Both the position numbers and the translations under genes were made by a program. From CAYWRO01 sp964460345 (GTDB taxonomy: Bacteria > Planctomycetota > Phycisphaerae > Phycisphaerales > UBA1924), in the NCBI GenBank assembly GCA_964460345.1, contig CAYWRO010000002.1:45483-109482 (forward strand): a DNA stretch of 64,000 nucleotides. Reading direction: 5' to 3'. Shown in pieces: positions 8,046-16,579 of the stretch. Below the pieces are notes generated by a model. That model ran no database searches, was not told the DNA's origin, and saw nothing but the letters and a program-made list of their open reading frames with translations. Numbering within the stretch: the stretch's first letter is position 1; each line of letters starts with the position of its first letter.

Positions 8046-9098
8046 TCACTTCGATAACCGCTCCATCTCTCCCGTCACGATCTGCTCCACAATCTGCGTC
8101 AGCGGAATCGTGATGTCCCACGACGGGAAGTGTGCCCGCATCTTGCTGAGGTCCGAGATGTAGCAGATGTGGTCACCTACCCGGTTCTGATCCGTGTAGG
8201 TGTAGTTGAACTTCTTCCCGGTGATCGCCTCGACCATCGACATGCACTCCAGCAGGCTCGCGGCGTTGGCTCGCCCGCCGCCCAGGTTGTACACCTCGCC
8301 ATTGCGTGGACTCTCGATGAAGGCGTCAAAGGCGCGAATCACGTCCAGCGAGTGGATCTGATCCCGTACCTGCTTGCCCTTGTACCCGAACACCGTGTAC
8401 TTCGCCCCCGTCACCCCGACCTTCGCCAGGTACGACAGGAACCCATGCAACTCGACGCCTGAATGCCGCGGCCCCGTGAGGCACCCGCCTCGGAACACGC
8501 CCACCGGCAAATCGAAGTATCTGCCGTACTCCTGCGCCATCAGGTCACCGGCCACCTTGGAAGCGCCAAACAGAGAATGCAGGCACCGGTCGATGCGCAT
8601 GTCCTCGCGAATGCCGTTGTAGTCCGCTTCGTCCGCGTACTCCCAGCGCGTCTCCAACTCTTTCAGCGGCAGCTCGTTGGGCGCATCCCCGTAGACCTTG
8701 TTCGTGGACATCTGGCAAAAGCGCGCCTCCGGGCAGTGCCGCCGGTACATCTCCAGCAGGTTTACCGTCCCTGTCGCGTTCACGTCGAAGTCGACCAGCG
8801 GAATGTCCTTGGCCTTATCGTGCGACGGCTGGGCCGCGCAGTGGATGATCGCGTCGAAGCGGTGCGCCTTGAAGAGCCCCTCCAACGCCGCCCGGTCGCG
8901 GATGTCGATCTCGTGGTGCGTAAAGCGCTTCGTCCGGTCGCGCAGCCGCTCCAGGTTCCAAGTCGTGTCACCCGGCTCGCCAAAGAACTCGCGCCGCATG
9001 TTGTTGTCAATGCCGTGGACCTCGTGGCCCCGCTCGTCGTAATACTCGACGGCCTCCGAGCCGATCAGGCCGCTGGAACCGGTCACGAGAACCCGCAT
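8046..9098 (-). CDS. NAD-dependent sugar-nucleotide epimerase (CDP-paratose 2-epimerase-like)
   Basis: The ATG at 9098 starts directly on the Rossmann motif (MRVLVTGSSGLIGSEAVEYY), with AAGGAT upstream; the frame continues further upstream but without homology or signals. The 350-residue product is an extended short-chain dehydrogenase: GxxGxxG at residues 7-13, the Thr/Ser region at MSTNKVYGD, and a Lys-containing helix. The catalytic YxxxK motif reads F-G-A-S-K, so tyrosine is replaced by phenylalanine. The sequence around it (GGCLTGPRHSGVELHGFL) resembles the CDP-paratose/tyvelose epimerase group, and the Phe may be a subgroup trait. It probably supplies a nucleotide sugar to the polysaccharide locus to its right; the precise substrate is unknown. 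Confidence 0.8.
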   Translation of the reverse strand: MRVLVTGSSGLIGSEAVEYYDERGHEVHGIDNNMRREFFGEPGDTTWNLERLRDRTKRFTHHEIDIRDRAALEGLFKAHRFDAIIHCAAQPSHDKAKDIPLVDFDVNATGTVNLLEMYRRHCPEARFCQMSTNKVYGDAPNELPLKELETRWEYADEADYNGIREDMRIDRCLHSLFGASKVAGDLMAQEYGRYFDLPVGVFRGGCLTGPRHSGVELHGFLSYLAKVGVTGAKYTVFGYKGKQVRDQIHSLDVIRAFDAFIESPRNGEVYNLGGGRANAASLLECMSMVEAITGKKFNYTYTDQNRVGDHICYISDLSKMRAHFPSWDITIPLTQIVEQIVTGEMERLSK

Positions 9099-9330
9099 AC
9101 GCAAATCCTTATCCTTGAGCCACTTACACAGCTCGGCCACACCGTGCCGCCGGCCGCCCGCCACCGCCCGTTGACAACCCGCCCCCCTGCTCGCCCCCGG
9201 CGTAGACGCCCCCCCTTTGATCGGCTCGTCCCTACGCACCTTTGAGCCGTGCCGTTCGTATCTCTCCTCCCCCGCCTTCTGCCGAACGGCCGCCGCCCGA
9301 TCGCCGATGAAGGGCCCAGGAACCACTACT

Positions 9331-10686
9331 GTGCGAATCACTATCGTAAACCAGTTCTACCGGCCAGACCTCGCCCCAACGGCCCAGTTGGCCGCGTCGC
9401 TCGCGGAACACCGTGCCGCAAAGGGCGACCGGGTCACCGTCATCGCCGGAAAGGGGGCGTACGCGGCCGCGAACCCCGACAAAGCCGCCCAGGCCCACGC
9501 GCCCAATCCGCGGATCCGCCGCGTCTGGACTCCCGGGCTCGGCAAGGCCACACACCTTACCCGCCTCATCGACTACGCCTGCTTCTACCTCTTCGCCGCC
9601 TTCCGCCTCCTCACCCTTCCGCGCCAGGACCTGGTCATCACCCTCACGACGCCCCCCCTCATTTCGGGGTGTGCCATGCTCCATAAGTGGCTGCACCGGG
9701 GCGGAGAACCGACCCGCCTCATCCTCTGGAACATGGACTGCTACCCAGACGTCGCGGAGCGGGCTGGCGTGATGAAGCCTCGCGGCCTCCTTGCCCGGCT
9801 CTGTCACACAGTCAATCGAGCCGTCTTCCGGAGCCTGGATCACCTTGTCTGCCTCGATGAGGCCATGGCACGACTCCTTTGCCAAAACTACGCGCACGCA
9901 AATCCGGAGCTCCCCGTCACCATCATTCCAAACTGGGAGGACGCCTCCTTCTTCCCCCCCGACGCGGCCTACAAGCCCTGGCAGCCGGCCCGCGACCTTA
10001 ACCTCGGCGACCGCCTCACCATCCTCTACCTCGGCAACATGGGATACGGGCACGACTTCAAAACCGTCCTCGACGCCGCCGAGCAACTCCGCGAGGAGCC
10101 CGTCACCTTCCTGTTTGTTGGCGGCGGACGCCACTGGCAGGCCGTGAAAGACCAGGCCGCCCGCCGCGGCCTTACAAACGTCATCCTCCACGAGTACGTC
10201 CCCAAGGAACTCACCGGCAGCGTGATGTCCGCCGCCGACTGCGCACTGGTCACCCTCCGCGACGACGCCCTCGGCATCATGAGCCCGAGCAAGATCCACG
10301 CCAACCTCGCCATGAGCCTCCCCCTCATCTACATCGGGCCGCGCACCAGCAACGTCGACGAAGCCATCCAGACCTTCGACTGCGGCGTCAGCCTCCGCCA
10401 TGGCGACACCGATGCGCTCATCGACTTCATCCGCGACGCGCGGGCCAACCCCGCCAACCTGGCTCAACTCCGCGCCCGCGCTCGCCTCGCCTTCGACTCC
10501 GCATACTGCGACCTCGCCACACTCCCAAGATTTGACGCGGTCATCGCACAGACCCTCCCTGAACTCGACAGCAACCCCGAGGCGCCAACTCCTGAAGCCG
10601 TTCCGGCCGGCCCCGCCCGCTCCTTCGCTGTCTCCCAAACCCCCGCGAGCGCTCCGCGCGAACCCGCGGCAGGAGCAGCGGGATGA
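9331..10686 (+). CDS. Glycosyltransferase family 4, WbuB-like
   Basis: A GTG at 9331 gives the family-typical N-terminus (MRITIVNQFYRPDLAPTAQL) and has AGGA upstream; an ATG at 9307 is the alternative. The roughly 451-residue product has a GT-B fold: an acceptor domain to about residue 190, then the donor domain beginning near LTILYLGNMGYGHDF. The signature GIMSPSKIHANLAMSLPLI matches WbuB-type transferases. The last 50 residues are a Pro/Ala-rich tail. The stop overlaps the start of the next glycosyltransferase by four bases (ATGA), so the two are translationally coupled. It probably adds a sugar to a lipid-linked surface glycan at the cytoplasmic membrane; donor and acceptor are unknown. 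Confidence 0.85.
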   Translation: MRITIVNQFYRPDLAPTAQLAASLAEHRAAKGDRVTVIAGKGAYAAANPDKAAQAHAPNPRIRRVWTPGLGKATHLTRLIDYACFYLFAAFRLLTLPRQDLVITLTTPPLISGCAMLHKWLHRGGEPTRLILWNMDCYPDVAERAGVMKPRGLLARLCHTVNRAVFRSLDHLVCLDEAMARLLCQNYAHANPELPVTIIPNWEDASFFPPDAAYKPWQPARDLNLGDRLTILYLGNMGYGHDFKTVLDAAEQLREEPVTFLFVGGGRHWQAVKDQAARRGLTNVILHEYVPKELTGSVMSAADCALVTLRDDALGIMSPSKIHANLAMSLPLIYIGPRTSNVDEAIQTFDCGVSLRHGDTDALIDFIRDARANPANLAQLRARARLAFDSAYCDLATLPRFDAVIAQTLPELDSNPEAPTPEAVPAGPARSFAVSQTPASAPREPAAGAAG

Positions 10687-12254
10687 CCCAGCCAACTCAC
10701 ACCGCCAGCCCCAACGGAACACCTCACCCCGCAAGCACCCCGGCGACGGCCAACGTCACCGTCATCATCCCCACCTTCAACGAAGAACTGAACCTCCCCC
10801 ACGCCCTCCGCTCCGTCATCGGCCGCGCCCGACAGGTTTTCGTCGTCGACTCCGAATCCACCGACCGCACCCGCCAGATCGCCGAGGAGATGGGCGCCAC
10901 CGTCGTCGTCCAGCCCTGGCTCGGCTACGCAGAACAGAAGAACTGGGCCCTCAAAAACCTGCCCATCGAGACGGACTGGGTCTTCATCCTCGACGCCGAC
11001 GAGTCCATCACCCCCAGGCTCTGGGACGAACTCGCCCCCCTCGCCGCCCGCGAACCCACCTCCATCCCCGAAGCCGGCTTCTACATCAACCGCCTCACCT
11101 ACTTCATGGGCAAGCCCATCCGCCACTGCGGCTACTTCCCTTCCTACAACCTCCGCTTCTTCAAAAAGGGCCGCGCCTTCTACGAGGCCCGCGAAGTCCA
11201 CGAACACATGGTCGTCGACGGCCCCACCGCCAAACTCAAGGGCCTCATGCACCACGAGGACCGCCGCGGCCTCGAACACTTCATCGCCAAGCACAACCGC
11301 TACAGCACCCTGGAAGCACGCGAACTCATCAAGCACCGCAACGCCGCCACAACTCGCGCCGCCGAACTCGAAAAAGGCGTCGCCCTCCGCCGCTGGCTCA
11401 AGCACACAGTCCTCCCGCGCCTCCCCCTCGCCGGCCTCTGGCGATTCCTCTATATGTATCTCCTCCGCCTCGGCTTCCTCGACGGCCGCAACGGACTCCG
11501 CTTCTGCATCGTCCTCTCCATCTACGACACCCTCATCTCACTCAAGCTCGCCGAGCTCCGCCAGGCCGGCAACAACCCCGCCGCCGTGCGCGCCGTCACC
11601 GCACTCCAGCCCTCCAAGCACGTGTCAACCGAGACCACAACCCCCCGCTCCGTGTCTGACACCGCCACCACTCATCGAGGCGACTTCCTCGCCCGCTCCG
11701 TCTCACCCTACACCACCCGACAGAAGATCGCGCGCGTCCTGTGGTCACACTTCGGCCAGGTTATCTTCCGCCTCACCTTCCACAACTGGTACGCCCCGCG
11801 CAACGCCCTCCTCCGCCTCTTCGGCGCCAACATCGCCCGCGGCCCCGGCCAGGTCCGCATCCGCCCCTCTGTCATGATCGAGCAGCCCTGGAACCTCACC
11901 ATCGGTGGGAACACCACCATCGGCGACCACGCCATCCTCTATTGCCTCGGCAAGGTCACCATCGGCGCAAACGTCTCCATCTCCCAGTACGCACACGTCT
12001 GCGCTGGAACCCACGACTACACCCTCCCCGACTTCCCGCTCCTCCGCCCCCCCATCGTCATCGAAGACCACGCCTGGATCGGCGCCGACGCCTTCGTTGC
12101 GCCCAACATCACCGTCCACGAAGGCGCCATCCTCGGCGCCTGCGCCGCGGCGTTCAAAGACCTCGAACCCTGGACCATCTACGGCGGAAACCCAGCGAAA
12201 CCCCTCAAGGAACGCGCTCCGTTCGCCTCTCCCGTTGAAGCCCAACGCCTATGA
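10683..12254 (+). CDS. Fused family-2 glycosyltransferase and hexapeptide acyltransferase
   Basis: The 523-residue protein joins two enzymes. Residues about 20-290 form a GT2 domain of the WaaE/KdtX type with IIPTFNEELNL, DSESTDRT and the metal-binding DADE at 104-107. Residues about 340-515 form a WcaF-like left-handed beta-helix acyltransferase with NWYAPRNALLRLFGA, repeated [IV]G-x-N hexapeptides, the probable catalytic His in CAGTHDYTLPDF, and a YGGNPAKPLKER end. The two parts are separated by a roughly 50-residue Thr/Ala-rich linker. These activities are usually separate genes in polysaccharide loci, so this looks like a fusion that couples sugar addition with acetylation. It overlaps both neighbours by four bases (ATGA). 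Confidence 0.88.
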   Translation: MTQPTHTASPNGTPHPASTPATANVTVIIPTFNEELNLPHALRSVIGRARQVFVVDSESTDRTRQIAEEMGATVVVQPWLGYAEQKNWALKNLPIETDWVFILDADESITPRLWDELAPLAAREPTSIPEAGFYINRLTYFMGKPIRHCGYFPSYNLRFFKKGRAFYEAREVHEHMVVDGPTAKLKGLMHHEDRRGLEHFIAKHNRYSTLEARELIKHRNAATTRAAELEKGVALRRWLKHTVLPRLPLAGLWRFLYMYLLRLGFLDGRNGLRFCIVLSIYDTLISLKLAELRQAGNNPAAVRAVTALQPSKHVSTETTTPRSVSDTATTHRGDFLARSVSPYTTRQKIARVLWSHFGQVIFRLTFHNWYAPRNALLRLFGANIARGPGQVRIRPSVMIEQPWNLTIGGNTTIGDHAILYCLGKVTIGANVSISQYAHVCAGTHDYTLPDFPLLRPPIVIEDHAWIGADAFVAPNITVHEGAILGACAAAFKDLEPWTIYGGNPAKPLKERAPFASPVEAQRL

Positions 12255-13429
12255 AGCTCCTCCACGTCATCCCCTCACTCGACCCCGCAGACGGAGGACC
12301 ACCCGTCGTCGTCAAACGCCTCGCGGCCGCCCAGGCCGCGGCGGGCGCAGACGTCTCCATCCTCTTCTATGAACGCCCGGGCGCGCACGACCGCGTGCGC
12401 CAGGCGATCGATGACACCCCCGGCGGCCACCGCATCAAGCTCCACCCGCTCCCCGCCCCAGGTCCCATCGAGCGCCTCACTGCAAGGACCGCCACCGCCG
12501 CCGCCCGCGCCATCCTCCGCGGCGGGATCGACTTCGTCCACATCCACGGCATCTGGACCCCCGTCCTCGCCCACATCGCCCGCCTCAGCGCCGGCTCCCG
12601 AGTGCCCTACTGCATCACGCCCCACGGCATGCTCACACCCTGGAGCCTCGGCCAGAAGCCCACCAAGAAGAGCATCGCCCTCTCTCTCCTCTGGCGCCGC
12701 ATCGTCAACCGCGCCGCGTTCCTCCAGGCTTTGAACCGCGACGAAGCGGCCGGCATGACGCCCCTGGCGATCACCGCGCCCACCGTCGTCATCCCCAATG
12801 GAATTTTCCTCGACGAGTTCGCCGACCTTCCCGCCCCCGGGACGTTCCGCGCGAAGCATCCCGAACTCGGCGGCGATCCCTACGTGCTCTTCCTGAGCCG
12901 GCTACACCCCGGCAAGGGCCTGGACCTCCTCGCCTCCGCGTTCTCAACCGTTCTTAAGTCAACGCCGACCGCCCGCCTCGTCGTCGTCGGGCCTGATTAC
13001 GGCGCCCGGGCCCCCCTCGAACGACAACTTCAAGAGCTTCAAATCGCGCAACGCGTACACCTCCTCGGGCCCCTGTACAGCGCCGATAAGCTCGCCGCCC
13101 TCCGCGACGCTGCCTGCTTCTGCCTCCCCAGCCGGCACGAAGGCTTCTCAATTGCGATCACCGAGGCCCTCGCCGTCGGCGTCCCCTGCGTTGTCAGCGC
13201 CGATTGCCACTTCCCGGATGTCGCCGAGGGCGCTGGCCGCGTCACCAGCCTCAACCCAGACGACATCGCCGCGGCCCTCGTCGAAATCCTGAACGATCCG
13301 CCATTGGCCGCCCGGATGGGTGAGGCCGGCGCAGCACTCGTACGCGAGCGCTTCACCTGGCCACGCGTCGCCGAACAGTCGCTCGAGGCATACCGGCAAG
13401 CCCTTTCCGGCATCGCTCCCGTCGTGTAG
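12251..13429 (+). CDS. Glycosyltransferase family 4
   Basis: The 392-residue GT-B enzyme starts MKLLHVIPSLDPADGGPPVVV. The donor-binding half contains LFLSRLHPGKGLDLL, the VVVGPDYGARAPLER segment, and the EX7E motif in SRHEGFSIAITEALAVGVP, so the retaining active-site residues are intact. It is the third gene of a coupled rightward trio (each junction overlaps by ATGA), which supports a shared glycan pathway. The gene ends six bases from the convergent SGNH-like gene. The transferred sugar cannot be read from sequence. Confidence 0.9.
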   Translation: MKLLHVIPSLDPADGGPPVVVKRLAAAQAAAGADVSILFYERPGAHDRVRQAIDDTPGGHRIKLHPLPAPGPIERLTARTATAAARAILRGGIDFVHIHGIWTPVLAHIARLSAGSRVPYCITPHGMLTPWSLGQKPTKKSIALSLLWRRIVNRAAFLQALNRDEAAGMTPLAITAPTVVIPNGIFLDEFADLPAPGTFRAKHPELGGDPYVLFLSRLHPGKGLDLLASAFSTVLKSTPTARLVVVGPDYGARAPLERQLQELQIAQRVHLLGPLYSADKLAALRDAACFCLPSRHEGFSIAITEALAVGVPCVVSADCHFPDVAEGAGRVTSLNPDDIAAALVEILNDPPLAARMGEAGAALVRERFTWPRVAEQSLEAYRQALSGIAPVV

Positions 13430-13434
13430 CCACG

Positions 13435-14325
13435 TCAGCAACCCGCAAACCACGCGTCGAGGAACACAAGCAGGTCGAACACATCCACGCCCTCAGCACC
13501 GTCGCGCTCGGCTCGTGCTGAAGCCGAGAACCACTGGTCGAGGTACGCAAGCAGATCCATCACATCGGCGACCTGATCCCGGTTGATGTCCGCCGGGCAG
13601 TTGGCGATAACGGCGCGCAGGTACACAAGGCGATCCGGCGGGACCGGCTCAAGGGGCGGATTGCCGAACGGCAGGCCGAGCGTGTGCCGCATGGTGTCCC
13701 TCGCCAGGTAGTATCCATCGGCGTAGCTCATGTGGATTGGATCGCGGTACAGATCGGACAGATCCGAGTACGGAGCGATGCCGGCCTCAATGTCGTGGTA
13801 GATTTGGTCGAGGACGCCGATGGCGTCGTTGATGATGATCGAGCGGCCGGGGTGCAGGGTGAGCAGTTCGGCACGCAACGCTTCGAAGTACTCCGGGGAG
13901 TGATTCATCAGCGAGTCCCCGCCCGGCCAGCCGCCGTGATAGGTCTCCTCAAACGTTGCCGCATGCGTCCAGCCGGTGTGAATGACGACAGTCGCGCTGG
14001 GCTGCATGTCCATCCACTCGGAGATAACCGCAGCGTCCTGCGCCAGCGTCGTGCCGAAGAAGGGCTGCACGCTGAGCCAGTCATAGGTATGCGCCGCCAG
14101 GCCGGTGGGCCAATGGCTGGGCACGCAGGGATCGCCAGGGTTGTCGTGGATGTACTGGAGATTCTTGTTGCAATCGATGTGGTAGCCGACCGGGCTGCCC
14201 AGGTGCCAGACCGACAGGTCGTAGGTAAGGGAGTTGCCGATCAGGTAAATGGAGTCGCCGCGGACCGATGGGACGACGACGATGCTGGCGGCCAGCGCGG
14301 CCGCGATGGTGACGGATCGGAGCAT
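13435..14325 (-). CDS. Secreted SGNH-hydrolase-like protein with GC-type dockerin tail
   Basis: The 296 residues open with a signal peptide (residues 1-23). YLIGNSLTYD at 27-36 fits SGNH block I with Gly-Asn-Ser at 30-32, and DPIHMSY at 195-201 fits the catalytic Asp-x-x-His of block V; this assignment is by motif only. The last 55 residues hold two dockerin-like repeats (DVMDLLAYLDQWF and VDVFDLLVFLDAWFAGC) with the terminal Cys typical of this group. It probably acts outside the cytoplasm as an esterase or deacetylase, possibly on the polysaccharide made by the surrounding genes. It lies convergent to the glycosyltransferase trio. Confidence 0.65.
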   Translation of the reverse strand: MLRSVTIAAALAASIVVVPSVRGDSIYLIGNSLTYDLSVWHLGSPVGYHIDCNKNLQYIHDNPGDPCVPSHWPTGLAAHTYDWLSVQPFFGTTLAQDAAVISEWMDMQPSATVVIHTGWTHAATFEETYHGGWPGGDSLMNHSPEYFEALRAELLTLHPGRSIIINDAIGVLDQIYHDIEAGIAPYSDLSDLYRDPIHMSYADGYYLARDTMRHTLGLPFGNPPLEPVPPDRLVYLRAVIANCPADINRDQVADVMDLLAYLDQWFSASARAERDGAEGVDVFDLLVFLDAWFAGC

Positions 14326-14396
14326 GGGGGTTCCTCCTGCTTCAAGTGTGCCACGCCGCCTGGACGTGTCAACCCAGGGAAACCCCTAAACAAGGC

Positions 14397-15212
14397 TCAC
14401 TCGGCCTTCGGTACGGCCTTTGTCATTCGGCACACCATCGCCAGCAGCGCCTTCGGATTTCGAATCCGACGCCGCTTGGCGGCCAGCACATGGAAGATCA
14501 CCTTCGTCGGTCCGGGGAAATAGCCAATCGGTCCCTTCGCCTCCAGGTACACGTACTGCGGTGCGTCAAACCCCAGTCTCCTGGCACACGCATCGATCCG
14601 GCGCTCGCTATTGAAACGATACTGAACCGGGTAGTGATACGACTCCAACTCTTCCTGGCTCTGGGTCAATCGCAACAACAGTTCATCTACGCGTATCCGC
14701 TTTGCCAGCGTCCCGATACGTGTGAAGTAGTGGCGACCATTCGGCGTGAGGAAGACATACGCCCCACCCGGCTTGAGACACCGATGCACCGCAGCCATGA
14801 AGCGCTCCGGGTTCACCACGTGCTCCATCACCATCGCTGAATACACAAGATCGAAGTGGTTTGCCGGAAGATCGGCATCTTCCATCAGGCTCCATCGATG
14901 ATGATCAAAGAGCCCATCCGGAGGGTGCTGATTCGGGTCCGGCTCAAGCCCCCAGTAATCCGACACGAACTCCCGAATCGCCCATTGATACTCCTGCCGC
15001 AGCCCGATCCCGTGCCCGCACCCCACGTCCAGCACGGCAACGCCCCCCTCCCGCCCTCCGCGCTTCTGACACTCCTTCATCACCAGGCGCGTGAACACAC
15101 GCCAGTCCTGCGATGTCTTTTCGAAGTTATACCGCTCCCCCAGTTCCTCAAAGGAAAGGTCGTCGTGCGGCGCACGCGGGTCGGGAAGCGACATGTCGAG
15201 TTCTGGCGCCAT
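14397..15212 (-). CDS. Class I SAM-dependent methyltransferase
   Basis: The 271-residue protein carries motif I LDVGCGHGIG at 61-70, an acidic motif II region (WGLEPDPNQHPPD), and a post-I segment FDLVYSAMVMEHVVNPERF with the EHV signature of family 11-type methyltransferases. CLKPGGAYVFLTPNG follows. Its place between two glycosyltransferase-rich stretches suggests that it methylates a sugar of the surface glycan. It lies 17 bp downstream of the leftward glycosyltransferase, so the two are probably one operon. Confidence 0.85.
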   Translation of the reverse strand: MAPELDMSLPDPRAPHDDLSFEELGERYNFEKTSQDWRVFTRLVMKECQKRGGREGGVAVLDVGCGHGIGLRQEYQWAIREFVSDYWGLEPDPNQHPPDGLFDHHRWSLMEDADLPANHFDLVYSAMVMEHVVNPERFMAAVHRCLKPGGAYVFLTPNGRHYFTRIGTLAKRIRVDELLLRLTQSQEELESYHYPVQYRFNSERRIDACARRLGFDAPQYVYLEAKGPIGYFPGPTKVIFHVLAAKRRRIRNPKALLAMVCRMTKAVPKAE

Positions 15213-15229
15213 AAGTTAGGTTGCTCTCC

Positions 15230-16366
15230 TCAGGACTGCTTCGTCACCGCTCTAATGCCTGCCTCAATCCCGTCCACCATCGCCCGCACGTTGTACTTCT
15301 CCGCCACGGTTCGCAGTGCTCCATCTGATAGCTGGGCGCGCACCCCAACATCGCCGATCACTGCGCCAATCTTCCGAGCCAGGTCGTCGGCATCACCCGC
15401 GGCGTAAAGCAAACCGTTCACGCCATCCTCCACCGCGTCAATCTCCGGCCCCTGCCGCGCCGCATCGTCCGTCGTCACCACCGGCAGCCCGTACCCCATC
15501 GCGTGCAGCACGCTGAGGCCGACAGAGTTTGGAAAGCAGAATGCCGTCGCGCTTAGGTAGTATGGCGCGAGCTCCTCCTCATCGTACAACGCCCCAGCAA
15601 ACTCTACATGCTCTGCCAGGCCCAGCTCCTGTGAAAGCTCCTTCAAACGCGGCACATCCGGGCCGGCTCCAACGAGAGCTACACGCAGGTCGGGATGGTT
15701 AGCTCGCAACTTCGCCGCCGCACGAAGGAGTAGATCTACACGCCGCTCCGGCCCCAGTCTCGACACGAACAGTAACACCGGACCTTGCTCGAACCCGTGC
15801 TCGACCTGAAACCGACTCAGGCGCTCTGGGTCCTGACGCCATACCGCGGCGGCCTCGCGCGCTGGTTCAAGGTCCAGGCTGTTCGGGGCCACGAACACCC
15901 GTGCTGCATCAAAGCCCGCTTCAACAAGCCGTTTCGCCTCGCGGAAGCTGTACAACATGACGCCGTCGGCCTGCTTCGCAACCCATCGCCGTACGCGCGT
16001 CTTCGCTCCCGTATCCGATTTGGAGAAGCCGTGCCCCCAGACGATCGTCCGTACTCCCCGTCGCCGGGCGCGACGAAGAGCCGGCACCAACGACAGATAG
16101 TGCACGTCCCAGGACAACACCGCCACGTCCGCTCTTCCATCGCACGCCTGCATCATTGCCGGATGCCAGTAGAGCGGGTGGCCCCCGATTGCACATCGCT
16201 TCAACGGCACCAACCGCCCGGTGAAACCCGCCGGGTCGACATTCGGCACCTCCGGCAACTCCCCGTAGAGAACGGTCAGCTCGATCGCCGTCCGACTCGC
16301 CAGTTCGCGGAACACGGGCACGCGGTACTTCGGCAAGGAGGGCTGCTGCACGTAAACCTGAGTCAT
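15230..16366 (-). CDS. Glycosyltransferase family 4 (divergent active-site motif)
   Basis: The start at 16366 (MTQVYVQQPSLPKYRVPVF) is preferred; an in-frame ATG at 16375 is equally possible, as neither has a clear ribosome site. The product has about 378 residues with GT-B features: WGHGFSKSDTG in the acceptor domain and LLFVSRLGPERRVDLLL then VGAGPDVPRL in the donor domain. The usual EX7E motif is not present: the corresponding stretch reads PNSVGLSVLHAMGYGLP, with both glutamates replaced. The enzyme may use a different geometry or be impaired. It is the promoter-proximal gene of a leftward pair with the methyltransferase. Confidence 0.8.
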   Translation of the reverse strand: MTQVYVQQPSLPKYRVPVFRELASRTAIELTVLYGELPEVPNVDPAGFTGRLVPLKRCAIGGHPLYWHPAMMQACDGRADVAVLSWDVHYLSLVPALRRARRRGVRTIVWGHGFSKSDTGAKTRVRRWVAKQADGVMLYSFREAKRLVEAGFDAARVFVAPNSLDLEPAREAAAVWRQDPERLSRFQVEHGFEQGPVLLFVSRLGPERRVDLLLRAAAKLRANHPDLRVALVGAGPDVPRLKELSQELGLAEHVEFAGALYDEEELAPYYLSATAFCFPNSVGLSVLHAMGYGLPVVTTDDAARQGPEIDAVEDGVNGLLYAAGDADDLARKIGAVIGDVGVRAQLSDGALRTVAEKYNVRAMVDGIEAGIRAVTKQS

Positions 16367-16579
16367 GGTGTCCATCGGCCAAAAACCGCCCCGCGCAACT
16401 CTAGACCGTTCAACAAGATGCGTTGCGACGCTCGCCCGTCCGAGAACTCCGCCCGGCGAGAACCTGTACCAGTCCCAACGTTCTTCCAATTCGGCCGCCG
16501 CGCCAGCCGTGCCCACCACACTCGGCTTTGTGTCGATAAACCGGTAGGATTGACCGGGTCACGAAGGATGGAGAACCCG

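Noticed and set aside
9864..9890. Second sigma-54-like sequence (TGGCACGactcctTTGCC) inside a glycosyltransferase gene
   Set aside because: The GG to GC spacing is 12 instead of 10, and it lies within coding sequence.
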